64,000 bases of DNA from positions 3,721,501-3,785,500 of the forward strand of contig NZ_FSQT01000002.1 of the NCBI RefSeq assembly GCF_900143515.1. The letters are read 5' to 3'. Source of the DNA: Micromonospora cremea. GTDB taxonomy: Bacteria; Actinomycetota; Actinomycetes; Mycobacteriales; Micromonosporaceae. Of this stretch, positions 1 through 11,407 are shown one piece after another. Numbering within the stretch: position 1 is the stretch's first letter; each line of letters begins with the position of its first letter. The position numbers and the translations under genes are program-made. Below the pieces are notes generated by a model, which was not told the origin of the DNA, did no database searches, and saw only the letters and a program-made list of their open reading frames with translations.

Positions 1-2618
<2,618 letters not shown>

Positions 2619-2678
2619 GCACGCGCGGCGGTCGCCGCGTACCGCGGGTGCCCACAGAGGGTGCGGAGCGCGGGCCTC

Positions 2679-2993
2679 TCAGGCCGGGCTCAGCCAGCTC
2701 TGGTCGCCCAGGCCGGAGATGTCCAGCACCCGACGGACCTGCCGGGACGGCAGCACGGTGAGTGTGCCGGGAAACTGCTGGGCGAGCCGGACCAGGGCGT
2801 GGATGGCGGCCGAGTCGAAGAAGGTGACCGCGCTCAGGTCGAGGGTGATCCGCGCGGCGGGCTCACGCAGCGCGGTCTGGAGCATGGTGTCGGCGGTCGA
2901 CATGTCGACCTCGCCGGCCACCACCACCCGGAGGTGGTCACCGTCGGTCTCCGCGCTGGCGGAGAAGACGGGTGGTGCTCCTCCTTGATCCAC
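2679..2993 (-). CDS. STAS-domain anti-sigma factor antagonist
   Basis: A 104-residue single-domain protein of the SpoIIAA/RsbV family. The strand-helix core is visible: VVVAGEVDMSTAD, then DLSAVTFFDSAAIHAL, where Ser of FFDSAAI is the usual phosphorylated residue, then VLPSRQVRRVLDISGL. Such proteins bind an anti-sigma kinase when unphosphorylated and so free a sigma factor. The gene converges on the SpoIIE-type phosphatase with about 60 bp between the stops. The start is taken as GTG at 2993. A strong AAGGAGG lies just inside the frame, but no in-frame start codon follows at a suitable distance, so the start is moderately certain. Confidence 0.88.
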   Translation of the reverse strand: MDQGGAPPVFSASAETDGDHLRVVVAGEVDMSTADTMLQTALREPAARITLDLSAVTFFDSAAIHALVRLAQQFPGTLTVLPSRQVRRVLDISGLGDQSWLSPA

Positions 2994-3076
2994 GCAGACA
3001 CCATGGCACAGCGGACCTGGCAGGGCAACAACCGGTCCGGACCGGCCGTGGCGCGGGTCACCAGCGGGTCCGGCGA

Positions 3077-3082
3077 TAGGCT
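3077..3082 (+). promoter_or_regulatory. Probable -10 box of leaderless map promoter
   Basis: TAGGCT lies 6 nt before the map ATG and no ribosome binding site is present in the gap. In actinobacteria this spacing places transcription start at or next to the start codon, giving a leaderless mRNA. The hexamer and spacing are seen in the sequence; promoter activity is inferred. Confidence 0.5.
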
Positions 3083-3088
3083 TGTGGC

Positions 3089-3946
3089 ATGACCGTCCGT
3101 CCGCCGCTGACCCCAGGCACGCTCTCCCCGATGCGACCCGTGCCGGCCCACATTCCCCGACCGGAGTACGTGGGCAAGAAGCGTCCCCAGGAGTGGCGCG
3201 GCTCGCACGTGCAGACGCCGGAGACCATCGAGAAGATGCGGATCGCCAGCCGGCTGGCCGCCCAGGCGACCCAGCTCGCCGGTGAGCACTGCAAGCCGGG
3301 CGTGACCACCGACGAGATCGACCGGGTGGTGCACGAGTTCCTCTGCGACCACGACGCGTACCCGTCGACGCTCGGCTACAAGGGCTTCCCCAAGTCCTGC
3401 TGCACCAGCCTCAACGAGGTCATCTGCCACGGCATCCCGGACTCCACCGTCCTGAAGGACGGCGACATCATCAACGTCGACGTGACCGCGTACATCGGTG
3501 GGGTGCACGGCGACACCGACGCCACGTTCTGCGTCGGCGAGGTCAGCGAGGAGGCCCGGCTGCTGGTCGAGCGGACCCACGAGGCGATGATGCGCGGCAT
3601 CCGCGCGGTCGCCCCGGGCCGGCAGATCAACGTGGTGGGCCGGGTCATCGAGTCGTACGCCAAGCGGTTCGGCTACGGCGTGGTCCGCGACTTCACCGGC
3701 CACGGCATCGGCGAGTCCTTCCACAGCGGGCTCTACGTGCCGCACTACGACAGCCCACGGCCCACCGACATCATGGAGCCGGGGATGACGTTCACCATCG
3801 AGCCGATGATCACGCTGGGCACCTACCAGTACGACATGTGGGACGACGGGTGGACCGTGGTCACCAAGGACCGGAAGTGGACGGCGCAGTTCGAGCACAC
3901 CATCGTGGTGACCGACGACGGCCACGAGATCCTGACCCTGCCGTGA
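3089..3946 (+). CDS. map: Type I methionine aminopeptidase
   Basis: Removes the initiator Met from nascent proteins. The protein has 285 residues with an N-terminal extension of about 40 residues containing a PxxP stretch, as in actinobacterial long-form MetAPs. All five metal ligands are present: D131, D142, H205, E238 and E269. H114 in the CHGIPD motif is the substrate-contacting His. The ATG at 3089 is preceded by a TAGGCT box rather than an SD. The stop overlaps the GTG of the downstream VIT-family gene (GTGA), so the two are probably co-translated. Confidence 0.96.
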   Translation: MTVRPPLTPGTLSPMRPVPAHIPRPEYVGKKRPQEWRGSHVQTPETIEKMRIASRLAAQATQLAGEHCKPGVTTDEIDRVVHEFLCDHDAYPSTLGYKGFPKSCCTSLNEVICHGIPDSTVLKDGDIINVDVTAYIGGVHGDTDATFCVGEVSEEARLLVERTHEAMMRGIRAVAPGRQINVVGRVIESYAKRFGYGVVRDFTGHGIGESFHSGLYVPHYDSPRPTDIMEPGMTFTIEPMITLGTYQYDMWDDGWTVVTKDRKWTAQFEHTIVVTDDGHEILTLP

Positions 3947-4656
3947 CCGACACCCCGGCGGCGCTGCGCGAGGCGCACCACGCGGACGTCTCCGGCGGCT
4001 GGCTGCGCCCGGCCGTCTTCGGCGCGATGGACGGGCTGGTCACCAACATCGCCCTGATCGCCGGGGTCGGCGGCGGCGGGGTCTCGCCGCGCAGCATCGT
4101 GCTGACCGGCTCCGCCGGTCTGGTGGCCGGCGCGATCTCGATGGGGCTCGGCGAGTACACGAGCGTGCGCTCGGCCAACGAGCAGGTCGCCGCCGAGGTG
4201 GCCAAGGAACGGCGGGAGCTGGAGCGGCACCCCGAGGCGGAGGCCCGCGAGCTGGCCGACGCGTGGGTGGCCCGCGGCCTGCCGCGGGATTTGGCCACCC
4301 AGGTCGCGGAAGCGGTGCGGCGCGACCCGGAGGAGGCCCTGCGGGTGCACGTCCGTGAGGAGTTGGGCGTCGACCCCGACGACCAGCCCAGCCCGTGGAC
4401 GGCCGCGATCTCCTCGTTCCTGTTCTTCTCGGTGGGCGCGCTGGTGCCGCTGCTGACGTACCTGTTCGGGGCCACCGAGCTGTGGCTGGCGCTCGCCGTC
4501 GGTGGGCTCGGGCTGTTCGCCGCCGGAGCGGTGGTGGCCCGGTTCACCAACCGGCCCTGGTGGACCAGCGGGTTGCGCCAGCTGGTGCTGGGCGCCGCGG
4601 CGGCCGCCGCCACCTACCTGATCGGCTCGCTGATCGGCGTGCAGGGCGGGCTGTGA
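3943..4656 (+). CDS. VIT1/CCC1-family membrane protein
   Basis: A 237-residue protein starting at GTG 3943 by 4-base overlap with the map stop. Two N-terminal hydrophobic stretches contain the family pattern [19 protein letters not shown] and [17 protein letters not shown] charged cytosolic region of about 90 residues follows (many Glu/Arg), then three C-terminal membrane segments. Known relatives are vacuolar Fe/Mn transporters and bacterial VIT-domain proteins, so divalent metal transport or storage is likely. The metal is not deducible from the sequence. Confidence 0.85.
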   Translation: MTDTPAALREAHHADVSGGWLRPAVFGAMDGLVTNIALIAGVGGGGVSPRSIVLTGSAGLVAGAISMGLGEYTSVRSANEQVAAEVAKERRELERHPEAEARELADAWVARGLPRDLATQVAEAVRRDPEEALRVHVREELGVDPDDQPSPWTAAISSFLFFSVGALVPLLTYLFGATELWLALAVGGLGLFAAGAVVARFTNRPWWTSGLRQLVLGAAAAAATYLIGSLIGVQGGL

Positions 4657-4662
4657 CGCCGG

Positions 4663-5400
4663 TCAGCCGGTGAGCAGCTCGTCGACCGTGCCGTCGACCG
4701 GGCGGCCACGGGCGGTGAGCTCCTCGGCCTGCCGGGCCAGCACCAACCCCACCTCGGTCATGTCCGCGCCGGCCAGCCCGGTGCGTCGCACCGCGTCCCC
4801 CGGGTCACGAAAGTAGGTGCGGCTCAGCAGCCCCGTCACCGTGGCCGCGGCCAGCCGTGCCTCGCCGAGCATCAGCAGCGCCTGATCCGTCTCGTACCAC
4901 TCGGCCAACCGGGCGGCCCGGGCATGCGCCGCGCTGCCCCGGTACCAGGCCTGCCGGGCGGCGGTGCTGAACTCCGCCGGCCGGGCCCGGGCCAGCCGAC
5001 CGAGGTGCTCGTCGCGCAGCGTCGGCAGCCAGCCGGTCGGGTCGTGCAGCGCCCGGGTGGTGACGTACCGGTCGGCGGTCAGCGGCCACAGGGGGGAGAG
5101 CACCCGGGCCTGCCCGAGGTAGTCATCGGCGGCGGCCACGGTCAGGTCGACCAGCACCCCGTCCACCCGCCGCGTCGCCGGTGCCGGGCCGGTGCCGGGC
5201 CGGTAGGTGACCACCAGCATGCCCACCTCGCGGTCTCCGCCGCCGTCGTCGTCGCCGTGCGCCAGCGGCCCGTGCACCGCGACCGCGAGCACATCGGCCG
5301 GGAAACGCCGCCGGGTAGCCGCGGCGACCTGCTCCGCCACCGTCCACCGTCGATCGTCGAGGCCCCGGTCGACACCGGCCTGCTCGCTCCTCGCGCTCAC
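4663..5400 (-). CDS. Nucleotidyltransferase-like protein
   Basis: A 245-residue soluble protein. The N-terminal part (VLAVAVHGPLAHG, an acidic loop, then GMLVVTYRPG and VDGVLVDLTV) resembles the Pol-beta-type nucleotidyltransferase fold of aminoglycoside nucleotidyltransferase-like proteins. A helical C-terminal region follows. The canonical GSxxxG(T)xxxSDxD signature is modified (HGPLAHGDDD), so activity is uncertain. The GTG start at 5400 lies inside a 59-bp tandem repeat whose minus-strand copies each offer GTGAGCGCGAGGAG. The gene converges with the VIT gene. Confidence 0.55.
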   Translation of the reverse strand: MSARSEQAGVDRGLDDRRWTVAEQVAAATRRRFPADVLAVAVHGPLAHGDDDGGGDREVGMLVVTYRPGTGPAPATRRVDGVLVDLTVAAADDYLGQARVLSPLWPLTADRYVTTRALHDPTGWLPTLRDEHLGRLARARPAEFSTAARQAWYRGSAAHARAARLAEWYETDQALLMLGEARLAAATVTGLLSRTYFRDPGDAVRRTGLAGADMTEVGLVLARQAEELTARGRPVDGTVDELLTG

Positions 5401-5527
5401 CGGGCCACCTTCGTTCGCGACTGCGGGGCTCGCAACACCGGCTCACTCCTCGCGCTCACCGGGCCACCTTCGTTCGCGACTGCGGGGCCCGCAACACCGG
5501 CTCACTCCTCGCGCTCACCGGACCACC
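5387..5527. repeat. 59-bp tandem direct repeat (2 full copies plus 23 bp)
   Basis: Copies begin at 5387, 5446 and 5505 with CTCCTCGCGCTCACCGG. The first two full units differ at one base (ggctcgc versus ggcccgc), and the third is cut after about 23 bp with one mismatch. The period is not a multiple of three, so it is not a protein repeat. It covers the start codon and upstream region of the minus-strand gene ending at 5400. Confidence 0.9.
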
Positions 5528-5551
5528 CCCGCCTCGTGACTGAGCGTCAGC

Positions 5552-6088
5552 CTAGCCAGCCGGTGGCGGGCCGGCCGGCGCGCCGCGCCCGGTCGGCACC
5601 AGCCGGAAGATGCGAATCTCCCGGCCGCCGGCCCGCTGCACATACGTGCGGTACGCCGGCCACTCGGTCACCAGGAGCTGCCACAGCCGGTCCCGTTCCG
5701 CGCCGGTGGCCGGCTCGGCCCGTACCGGCACCCGACGTCCCTTCACGTCCACCTCGGCGGCCGGCTCGGCGAGCAGGTTCATCGCCCAGCCGGGCTGGTG
5801 GGTCTGCCCCCAGTTGGAGCCGATCACCACGTACGCGTCGCCGTCCGGCACGTAGAGCAGGGGATTGCTGCGCGGCCTGCCGGAGCGGCGGCCGGTCGTG
5901 GTGATCACCAGGGACGGGATCAGACCGAGCGCGACCACCCGGCCCCGGGTGAGCCGGCCGACGATCCGGTCGGCCGGCACCAGCAGGCGGGCGGCGGCGC
6001 CGAACCAGCGGTGGTGACCGACTCGACGGGTGAGGGTTCCCAGCACTGACACGCCGACAGTCTGCCGGCTGCCGCGCCCCGGCGGCAC
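5552..6088 (-). CDS. Nitroreductase-family deazaflavin (F420)-dependent oxidoreductase
   Basis: A 178-residue single-domain split-barrel protein of the Ddn/F420-dependent family. The diagnostic core is clear: LVITTTGRRSGRPRSNPLLYV, then YVVIGSNWGQTHQPGWAMNLLA, then EVDVKGRRVPVRAEPATG. Such enzymes use reduced F420 to reduce varied substrates; the substrate here is unknown. An alternative GTG at 6052 would shorten the protein by 12 residues. Confidence 0.85.
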   Translation of the reverse strand: MPPGRGSRQTVGVSVLGTLTRRVGHHRWFGAAARLLVPADRIVGRLTRGRVVALGLIPSLVITTTGRRSGRPRSNPLLYVPDGDAYVVIGSNWGQTHQPGWAMNLLAEPAAEVDVKGRRVPVRAEPATGAERDRLWQLLVTEWPAYRTYVQRAGGREIRIFRLVPTGRGAPAGPPPAG

Positions 6089-6116
6089 CCCCGAATGCCC
6101 CGCCGGAGAGCCCTGG

Positions 6117-8909
6117 TCAGTCCAGCCGCCGCTCGATCGGCAGCCGGGCGCGGGTGAACAGGCCCGCGCCGAGCATCGCCACCACCGGCACCAGCACCAG
6201 GACGCCGAGCGCCGGCCAGGGCACCAGGAACGGGTACGGCTCGCGCACCGGCCAGGCGGTGGCGTACTGCCGGTTGACCGAGAGCAGCACGATCGCGGCG
6301 GTGCCCAGCCCGGCCACGATGCCGAGCACCGAGCCGAGGCCGGCGATGATCCCGGCCTGGCAGATCGCCAGCAGCCGGCGTACCCCCGGGGCCGCGCCGA
6401 CCGCCGCGAGGGTGGACAGCTCGGCGCGCCCCTCGGCGGCGGCGAGCGCGGTGGCTATCCCGGCCGCGCCCACCGTGATCAGCCCGGCCGCCGCCGCGAG
6501 CAACAGGAGCAGCGGTGAGTTGTCGCGTGGCGCGGCCCCCTCCTCCACGCTCAACGAGAATGTCCCCAACGACTGCAGGGCGGCGGTGAAGCGCTCCTGC
6601 TGGTGCACGTCCGGCGGGCTCGGGGTGCCTATCACCCAGCCGCTCGGGGACCAGCTCAGGCCGAGGTCTCGGGCCGCGCTCGGGGACAGCAGCAGGCTGG
6701 GCTGGCCGACCGTCGGGCTCAGCGCGTACGCGGGCACGTCGCCGGTGGTGACGATCGGCCCGTCCGACCCGCTCTCCACCTGGTTGACCTTCACGGTCAC
6801 CCGGCCGTCGTGGAGATAGCGTCGGTCGGTCACCACGGCGCCCCCGGCGCGCAGCACCGCGGTGGCGGCGGCGGTCTCCGCCGGATCCGCGCCGATGAGG
6901 AGCGGCAGCGCGCTGCCGTCGTCCACCAGTGTCTGCACGTAGCTGCCGTAGTAGTCCCCGACCGGGACCACGCAGCGCGGGTCCGCCCGGGCCTGCCGGC
7001 GCTCCGCCTCGGAGAGGCCGTCCCCGGGTCGCCAGGGGCAGGCCCGCTCCGGTGGTAGCTCCGGCTCGACGAAGCAGTAGCCGCCGGGGGTGGCCGCCGG
7101 TTGGCAGGCCGCGGCGTGCAGCGGGGCCACCGCCTCGGCGTCGAGCTGCGCCCGGGCCGCCGTGGTGACCTGGGCCAGCGTGGGCGCGGGTTCCCGGGTC
7201 GACTCCGACGGGCTGACCAGCACGTGACCGGTCGGCAGGATCGGCTGGTAGGCGCGCGCTTCGCGGGCCCCGTTGCTGGCCAGGTACCCGCCGAGCGCGA
7301 CGCTGCTGGCCACCGCCGCCATCACGGCGCAGATCGCCGGCGCGGCGGCGGCCCGGTTGCGGCTGGCGTCGCGCAGCGCGATCCGGGGCGCCAACGGCAG
7401 CACCCGGCCGAGGCGGGCCAGCGCGCCGATCAGGGTGGGCGTGCAGCAGACCAGGCCCAGTTCGCCGAGGATCAGGCCGGTCAGGATCACCGCCGGCGAG
7501 GTCTGGGTGGCCCCGAACGCCGCGAGCGCCGCCCCGCCGATCACCAGCGTCAGGCCGAGGACCAGCCACCGCGTCCGGGGCGGGGGCGGTGTGCGTCGCC
7601 CGGCGAGCCCGGCGATGACGTCCTGCCGGGCGGCGGTCCAGGCCGGTGCGAGCGCGGCGAGCACCCCGGCCAGCACGGCGACCCCACCGAGCAGGACCAG
7701 CGCCGACGGCCAGCAGCGGTACCCACCGAAGCGGGCGCCGAAGACGTACTGCTCGATCAGCGGGCGGCCGGCGAACGCGGCGCCGACGCCGAGCAGCAGG
7801 CCGGCGGCGGCGCCCAGCACACCCAGCACCACGCCGTCGGCGAGCACGACCCGACGAAGTTGGGCGGCGTCCCCTCCGGCCACCGCGACCAGCGCGAGGT
7901 CACGTCGCCGACGGCGGACGCCGACCGCGAAGGCCGGTCCGACCAGCAGCACGACCTCCAGCAGCCCGAGGCCGGCGATCAGCACGCCGGTGCTCAGGTC
8001 GGCCGCGTCGGCCGGACCGATGAGCCCGGGCCAGCGCCGGGACGGTTGCGCCGCCGGGCCGCTGGGGTGCCGAGGGGTGACCAGCACGCCGCGCTCGTTG
8101 AGCCGGGACACCAGCGCCGCGTCGACGCTGCCGGGCACGTCCACCAGCCAGGTGCTGCTCGGCTCCGGATCGGTGCGTGGCACGGCAGCGGGGTGCAGCG
8201 CCACCACCGGGCCGAGATTGTCGGGGAATTCGACCACCCCGACCACGGTGTACGCCCTGGTCCCGTCGGCGGTCGCCACGGCCCCACCGAGGCGCAGGTC
8301 CAGGCGCCGGAGCGCTGCCGGGCTCACCGCGACCTCGCCGGGCTGCAGCGGCGCCCGTCCGGCCCGGAACCGCACCAGCCCCCGGGCCAACGGGTCGGTG
8401 AGGTCCAGCACCCGTCCTTGCACGTTCTCGTCGCGCTCTGGTCCGTGCACCGCCAGCGGGAGTGGGGCGCGCACCTCGGTGACCCGGCTGCCCGGGCGGA
8501 GCAGCGCGGTCACCTCGGAGGCGGTCGCCAGCCGACGGCCCGACGCGTGGTCACCCTCCCGGGAATACCAGGTGTCGCCCCACTCGTCCTGTCCGATCGG
8601 GGTGTCGGCGAGCCAGCGAAGCTCCGCGTCGGCGACACCGAGCCGGCGGTCGATCCGCTCCTGCGGGGTCAGCTCGGCCATGTCGTAGCTGGCCGCCAGG
8701 AAGGCCAGCACCAGCACCGGCAGGGCGATCATCGCGAGCACCAGGACGGTTCGCCGGCGGGTCCGGCGCGACTCGCGCCGGGCGATCCGCAGCGCCGCCC
8801 GCCAGGAGCCGACCAGCTCGGCCAACCGCCGTCGGCCCGGTGGCGCGACCGGCGGGGCCGCCGGGGCGTCGGCGCGGCCGGGGGCCCGCAGCGCCCGGCG
8901 GATCGTCAC
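6117..8909 (-). CDS. FtsX-family ABC transporter permease
   Basis: A 930-residue permease of the MacB/FtsX class with an N-terminal membrane anchor (VLVLAMIALPVLVLAFLAA), a large extracytoplasmic region, a three-helix FtsX block near the middle (LLEVVLLVGPAFAVGVRRRR, then VVLGVLGAAAGLLLGVG), a second extracytoplasmic region, and a final three-helix block ending at the C-terminus. This double-FtsX architecture is typical of actinobacterial macrolide- or lipoprotein-type exporters. The GTG start at 8909 overlaps the stop of the ATPase gene (GTGA). It is the third gene of a padR-ATPase-permease operon. Confidence 0.9.
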   Translation of the reverse strand: MTIRRALRAPGRADAPAAPPVAPPGRRRLAELVGSWRAALRIARRESRRTRRRTVLVLAMIALPVLVLAFLAASYDMAELTPQERIDRRLGVADAELRWLADTPIGQDEWGDTWYSREGDHASGRRLATASEVTALLRPGSRVTEVRAPLPLAVHGPERDENVQGRVLDLTDPLARGLVRFRAGRAPLQPGEVAVSPAALRRLDLRLGGAVATADGTRAYTVVGVVEFPDNLGPVVALHPAAVPRTDPEPSSTWLVDVPGSVDAALVSRLNERGVLVTPRHPSGPAAQPSRRWPGLIGPADAADLSTGVLIAGLGLLEVVLLVGPAFAVGVRRRRRDLALVAVAGGDAAQLRRVVLADGVVLGVLGAAAGLLLGVGAAFAGRPLIEQYVFGARFGGYRCWPSALVLLGGVAVLAGVLAALAPAWTAARQDVIAGLAGRRTPPPPRTRWLVLGLTLVIGGAALAAFGATQTSPAVILTGLILGELGLVCCTPTLIGALARLGRVLPLAPRIALRDASRNRAAAAPAICAVMAAVASSVALGGYLASNGAREARAYQPILPTGHVLVSPSESTREPAPTLAQVTTAARAQLDAEAVAPLHAAACQPAATPGGYCFVEPELPPERACPWRPGDGLSEAERRQARADPRCVVPVGDYYGSYVQTLVDDGSALPLLIGADPAETAAATAVLRAGGAVVTDRRYLHDGRVTVKVNQVESGSDGPIVTTGDVPAYALSPTVGQPSLLLSPSAARDLGLSWSPSGWVIGTPSPPDVHQQERFTAALQSLGTFSLSVEEGAAPRDNSPLLLLLAAAAGLITVGAAGIATALAAAEGRAELSTLAAVGAAPGVRRLLAICQAGIIAGLGSVLGIVAGLGTAAIVLLSVNRQYATAWPVREPYPFLVPWPALGVLVLVPVVAMLGAGLFTRARLPIERRLD

Positions 8910-9640
8910 CGGCCGCTGCCGGACAGCAGTTGCTCGACGCTGCCCAGCGGCGCGGTCGTGTCGACCAGCACCCCGTCGCGCAGGAACACCACCCGGTCGG
9001 CCCAGCCGGCGTGTCGCGCCTCGTGGGTGACCAGGACGCCGGCGGCGCCCGCGTCGACCCGGCGGCGCAGCAGGTGCAGCACGGCCTCGCCGGTCTGCGA
9101 GTCCAATGCCCCGGTCGGCTCGTCGGCGAGCACCAGTCGCCGCTCGCCGACCAGCGCGCGGGCGATGGCCACCCGCTGCTGCTGGCCGCCGGAGAGCTGG
9201 TCGGGGAACCGGTCGCCCAGCGCCGGCAGGCCCACCTCGGCCAGCGCGGCCAGGGCCGCGGCGCGGGCCCGGCGCCCGCCGGTGCCGTCGAGCTCCAGCG
9301 GGAGCGCGACGTTCTCCAGCGCGCTCAGGCTGCCCAGCAGGTTGAGCTGCTGGAAGATGTAGCCGATCCGGCGGCGGCGCAGCTGGGCCAGCCCTCTGCG
9401 GTCCAAAGCCCCCAACGGCTGCCCCTCGACCCGGACCTCGCCGCCGGTCGGGCGGTCCAGCCCGCCGGCGAGGGCCAGCAGCGTCGACTTGCCGGAGCCG
9501 GACGGACCCATCACGGCGACCAGCTCACCGGGCCGGACGACGAGGCTGACGCCGCGCAGGGCGTGCACCGCCGCGGGGCCGGCCCCGTGGGTGCGGTGGA
9601 CGGCGCGTAGCTCCAGCACCGCGTCGTCCGCTCCGCTCAC
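8906..9640 (-). CDS. ABC transporter ATP-binding protein (LolD/MacB class)
   Basis: Energises the adjacent permease. It is a 244-residue ATPase with Walker A GPSGSGKS (residues 45-52), Q-loop FQQLNLL, signature LSGGQQQR, Walker B LVLADEPTGALD and the H-loop His in VTHE. The GTG at 9640 is preferred over an upstream GTG because it overlaps the padR stop (GTGA) and sits 7 nt after a GAGGAGG ribosome binding site. Confidence 0.93.
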   Translation of the reverse strand: MSGADDAVLELRAVHRTHGAGPAAVHALRGVSLVVRPGELVAVMGPSGSGKSTLLALAGGLDRPTGGEVRVEGQPLGALDRRGLAQLRRRRIGYIFQQLNLLGSLSALENVALPLELDGTGGRRARAAALAALAEVGLPALGDRFPDQLSGGQQQRVAIARALVGERRLVLADEPTGALDSQTGEAVLHLLRRRVDAGAAGVLVTHEARHAGWADRVVFLRDGVLVDTTAPLGSVEQLLSGSGR

Positions 9641-10239
9641 CGTCGCGCCTCCTCGTCGGCCCACCGCGCCGCGTCGGACGCCCCGGCGTCGCCCGGTCTG
9701 GGCAAGGGTGCCCCGGGGGCCGCGGGTTGGTGCCGCACCAGACTGGTCTCGCAGTGGTCCAGCCAGCGCACCTCCGCCTCGGCCTGGAACACCATCGAGT
9801 CCAGCACCAGCCGCCAGGGCAGGTCCTCCGGCCGGTCGCTGCCGTACTTCAACCGGGTCAACTCCTGCAACGCCCGCATCGTCGCGCTGCGCTGGGCCTG
9901 GACCACCGAGCGGACGTCCACGCCGGGGGTCGTCAGCGCCAGCGCCAGCTTGATCGCCAGTTCGTCACGGGGACGGTCGGTACGGCTGACCGGGGTGGCG
10001 AACCACAGCGCCAGGTCCGCCCGGCCGGCGTCGGTGATCTCGTACGGTCGTTGCCCGGCCTCGCTCTCCGGCAACGGGCGCACCAGACCGTCCCGCTCCA
10101 GGCGGGACAGCGTGGTGTAGACCTGCCCGATGTTCAGCGGCCAGGTCGAGCCGGTCGACTCCTCGAACGCGGCGCGAAGCTGGTAGCCGTACATCTGGCC
10201 GCGTTCGAGCAGGGCGAGCAACCCGTGACGGATGGACAT
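9637..10239 (-). CDS. PadR-family transcriptional regulator
   Basis: A 200-residue repressor with an N-terminal winged helix ([20 protein letters not shown], then [14 protein letters not shown]) and a helical C-terminal dimerisation domain. The start is ATG 10239, where the PadR domain begins; longer frames upstream are not credible. It is the first gene of the exporter operon. A perfect 15-bp palindrome lies 14 bp upstream of its start and overlaps the probable -10 region, which suggests autoregulation and control of the transporter, often by the drug or ligand that is exported. Confidence 0.92.
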   Translation of the reverse strand: MSIRHGLLALLERGQMYGYQLRAAFEESTGSTWPLNIGQVYTTLSRLERDGLVRPLPESEAGQRPYEITDAGRADLALWFATPVSRTDRPRDELAIKLALALTTPGVDVRSVVQAQRSATMRALQELTRLKYGSDRPEDLPWRLVLDSMVFQAEAEVRWLDHCETSLVRHQPAAPGAPLPRPGDAGASDAARWADEEARR

Positions 10240-10252
10240 GGCAACGGAGTAT

Positions 10253-10267
10253 GCATACCTGGTATGC
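10253..10267. promoter_or_regulatory. Candidate PadR operator
   Basis: GCATACC-T-GGTATGC is a perfect inverted repeat immediately upstream of padR, flanked by further symmetric TAT/ATA sequence. PadR proteins bind short palindromes overlapping their own promoter, so this is the likely operator. The palindrome is seen directly; binding is inferred. Confidence 0.7.
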
Positions 10268-10291
10268 GCTCCGCAACCGCGGCGAACCCGT

Positions 10292-10729
10292 TCAGGCCGG
10301 GCGGCCGGGAAACGCGACAGTCGGCGGGGTGAGTCCGGCGGCCTTTCGCCACCTCGTGGCGCGCACGGCGTACTCGACCAGGGCGGCCAGCGCCTGGTCC
10401 CGGTCGGCGCCGGTGGTGGAGGCCAACGCGGCCCGCCAGTGCGCCGCCGTGCGCTCCTCCACCTCGACGGCCAGGCGCAACGCGCTCGCCCGGTCGGTGA
10501 CCGGAAACGGCAGCGCGTACCCGGCCCGGTCCGCCGGCACCGTGCTGCCGGCGGTGCTGAGCTGCACCACCAGCGCGTCACGGCGGCGTCGGTGGGTGGC
10601 CTCCGCCTGGTGCGCGGCGTCCCGGGCCGCCCCGGTGAGCCGGACGCCGATCCGCCCGTAGGCGTAGATGGCCGCGTACTCGGCGGAGAGGGCGGCGGCG
10701 AGCGCCTCTGCGGCGGACGGCTGCCTCAC
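10292..10729 (-). CDS. Ferritin-like DUF4439 protein
   Basis: A 145-residue, almost entirely helical protein matching the actinobacterial ferritin-like DUF4439 family: [19 protein letters not shown], then HRRRRDALV, then [20 protein letters not shown]. The regularly placed Glu/His pairs recall ferritin-like metal sites, but metal binding is not established for the family. The GTG start overlaps the stop of the upstream lipoprotein gene (GTGA). This pair commonly sits next to rimP in actinobacteria, from my knowledge of such loci. Confidence 0.75.
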   Translation of the reverse strand: MRQPSAAEALAAALSAEYAAIYAYGRIGVRLTGAARDAAHQAEATHRRRRDALVVQLSTAGSTVPADRAGYALPFPVTDRASALRLAVEVEERTAAHWRAALASTTGADRDQALAALVEYAVRATRWRKAAGLTPPTVAFPGRPA

Positions 10730-11253
10730 TTCAGTGCCTCCTGGTGGGTGGCCCGGGCGGCGGCGATCGACCCGAGCAGCGCCGCCCGTTCCGCCGGGGC
10801 GGAGGCGCAGGCGACGGTGGCGGACCGCTGGCCGGTCTTCTCCAGCGTCCGCAGGGCGGTCAGCGCGCCGGCCGGGTCGGTCGCCGGGGCGATGGTCGGG
10901 TCCGCGGCGGGCGCCGACGGCACCGCTACCCCGATCACCCGGGCCAGCTCGGTGGCGTGCGCGGTGTGCGCCTCGGCGATGGGGCCGAGCCGGTCGGCCA
11001 GCTCCGGGTGCGCCGCGGCGCTCGCCCGGTGCGCCGCGGCCAGCGCGAGCGACTCGTCGACCATCGGCCGCAGCGGGTCCGGTGGCGGCGCCGGCTCGTC
11101 GTCACGGTCGAAAAGATCACAGCCGGTCAGCGGCGCCGCTGCGCCGCCGAGCGCCAGCAGCGCCCCGGCACGCAGGAGCTTTCGCCGGGAATGCCCGGAT
11201 GCCTGGTCGCGCTGTGTCGTTCTGCCGATCCCCACCGGGCAAGTCAACACCAT
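10726..11253 (-). CDS. Tat-type lipoprotein with ferritin-like helices
   Basis: A 175-residue protein starting at ATG 11253. The N-terminus has a twin-arginine motif SRRKLLR, a hydrophobic stretch ([14 protein letters not shown]) and a lipobox LTGC, so it is probably exported by Tat and lipidated. The remainder is Ala-rich and helical ([17 protein letters not shown], then [17 protein letters not shown]), matching the helical style of the coupled DUF4439 gene downstream. Longer upstream starts would run through the signal peptide and are rejected. Function unknown. Confidence 0.7.
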   Translation of the reverse strand: MVLTCPVGIGRTTQRDQASGHSRRKLLRAGALLALGGAAAPLTGCDLFDRDDEPAPPPDPLRPMVDESLALAAAHRASAAAHPELADRLGPIAEAHTAHATELARVIGVAVPSAPAADPTIAPATDPAGALTALRTLEKTGQRSATVACASAPAERAALLGSIAAARATHQEALK

Positions 11254-11407
11254 CCGCGCCGCTCCGGGGGCCACTGGCGTCGGTGCGCCGCCCGGCCCGC
11301 CGACGGGCAGGCGCGTTACGCTCTGCGCAGCCACCGGCGCGTCCGCTCCGGTGGCGTGCCGGCATGGCGGGACGAGCGGGACCGTCGACCAGGGAAAGGG
11401 TGCGGAG

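Noticed and set aside
2834..3925. A 363-codon minus-strand frame across map
   Set aside because: It overlaps the STAS start and the whole of map, whose metal ligands are all intact; the translation is a shadow.
5387..5527. Tandem repeat as a CRISPR array
   Set aside because: Copies are directly adjacent with no unique spacers, and there are no cas genes.
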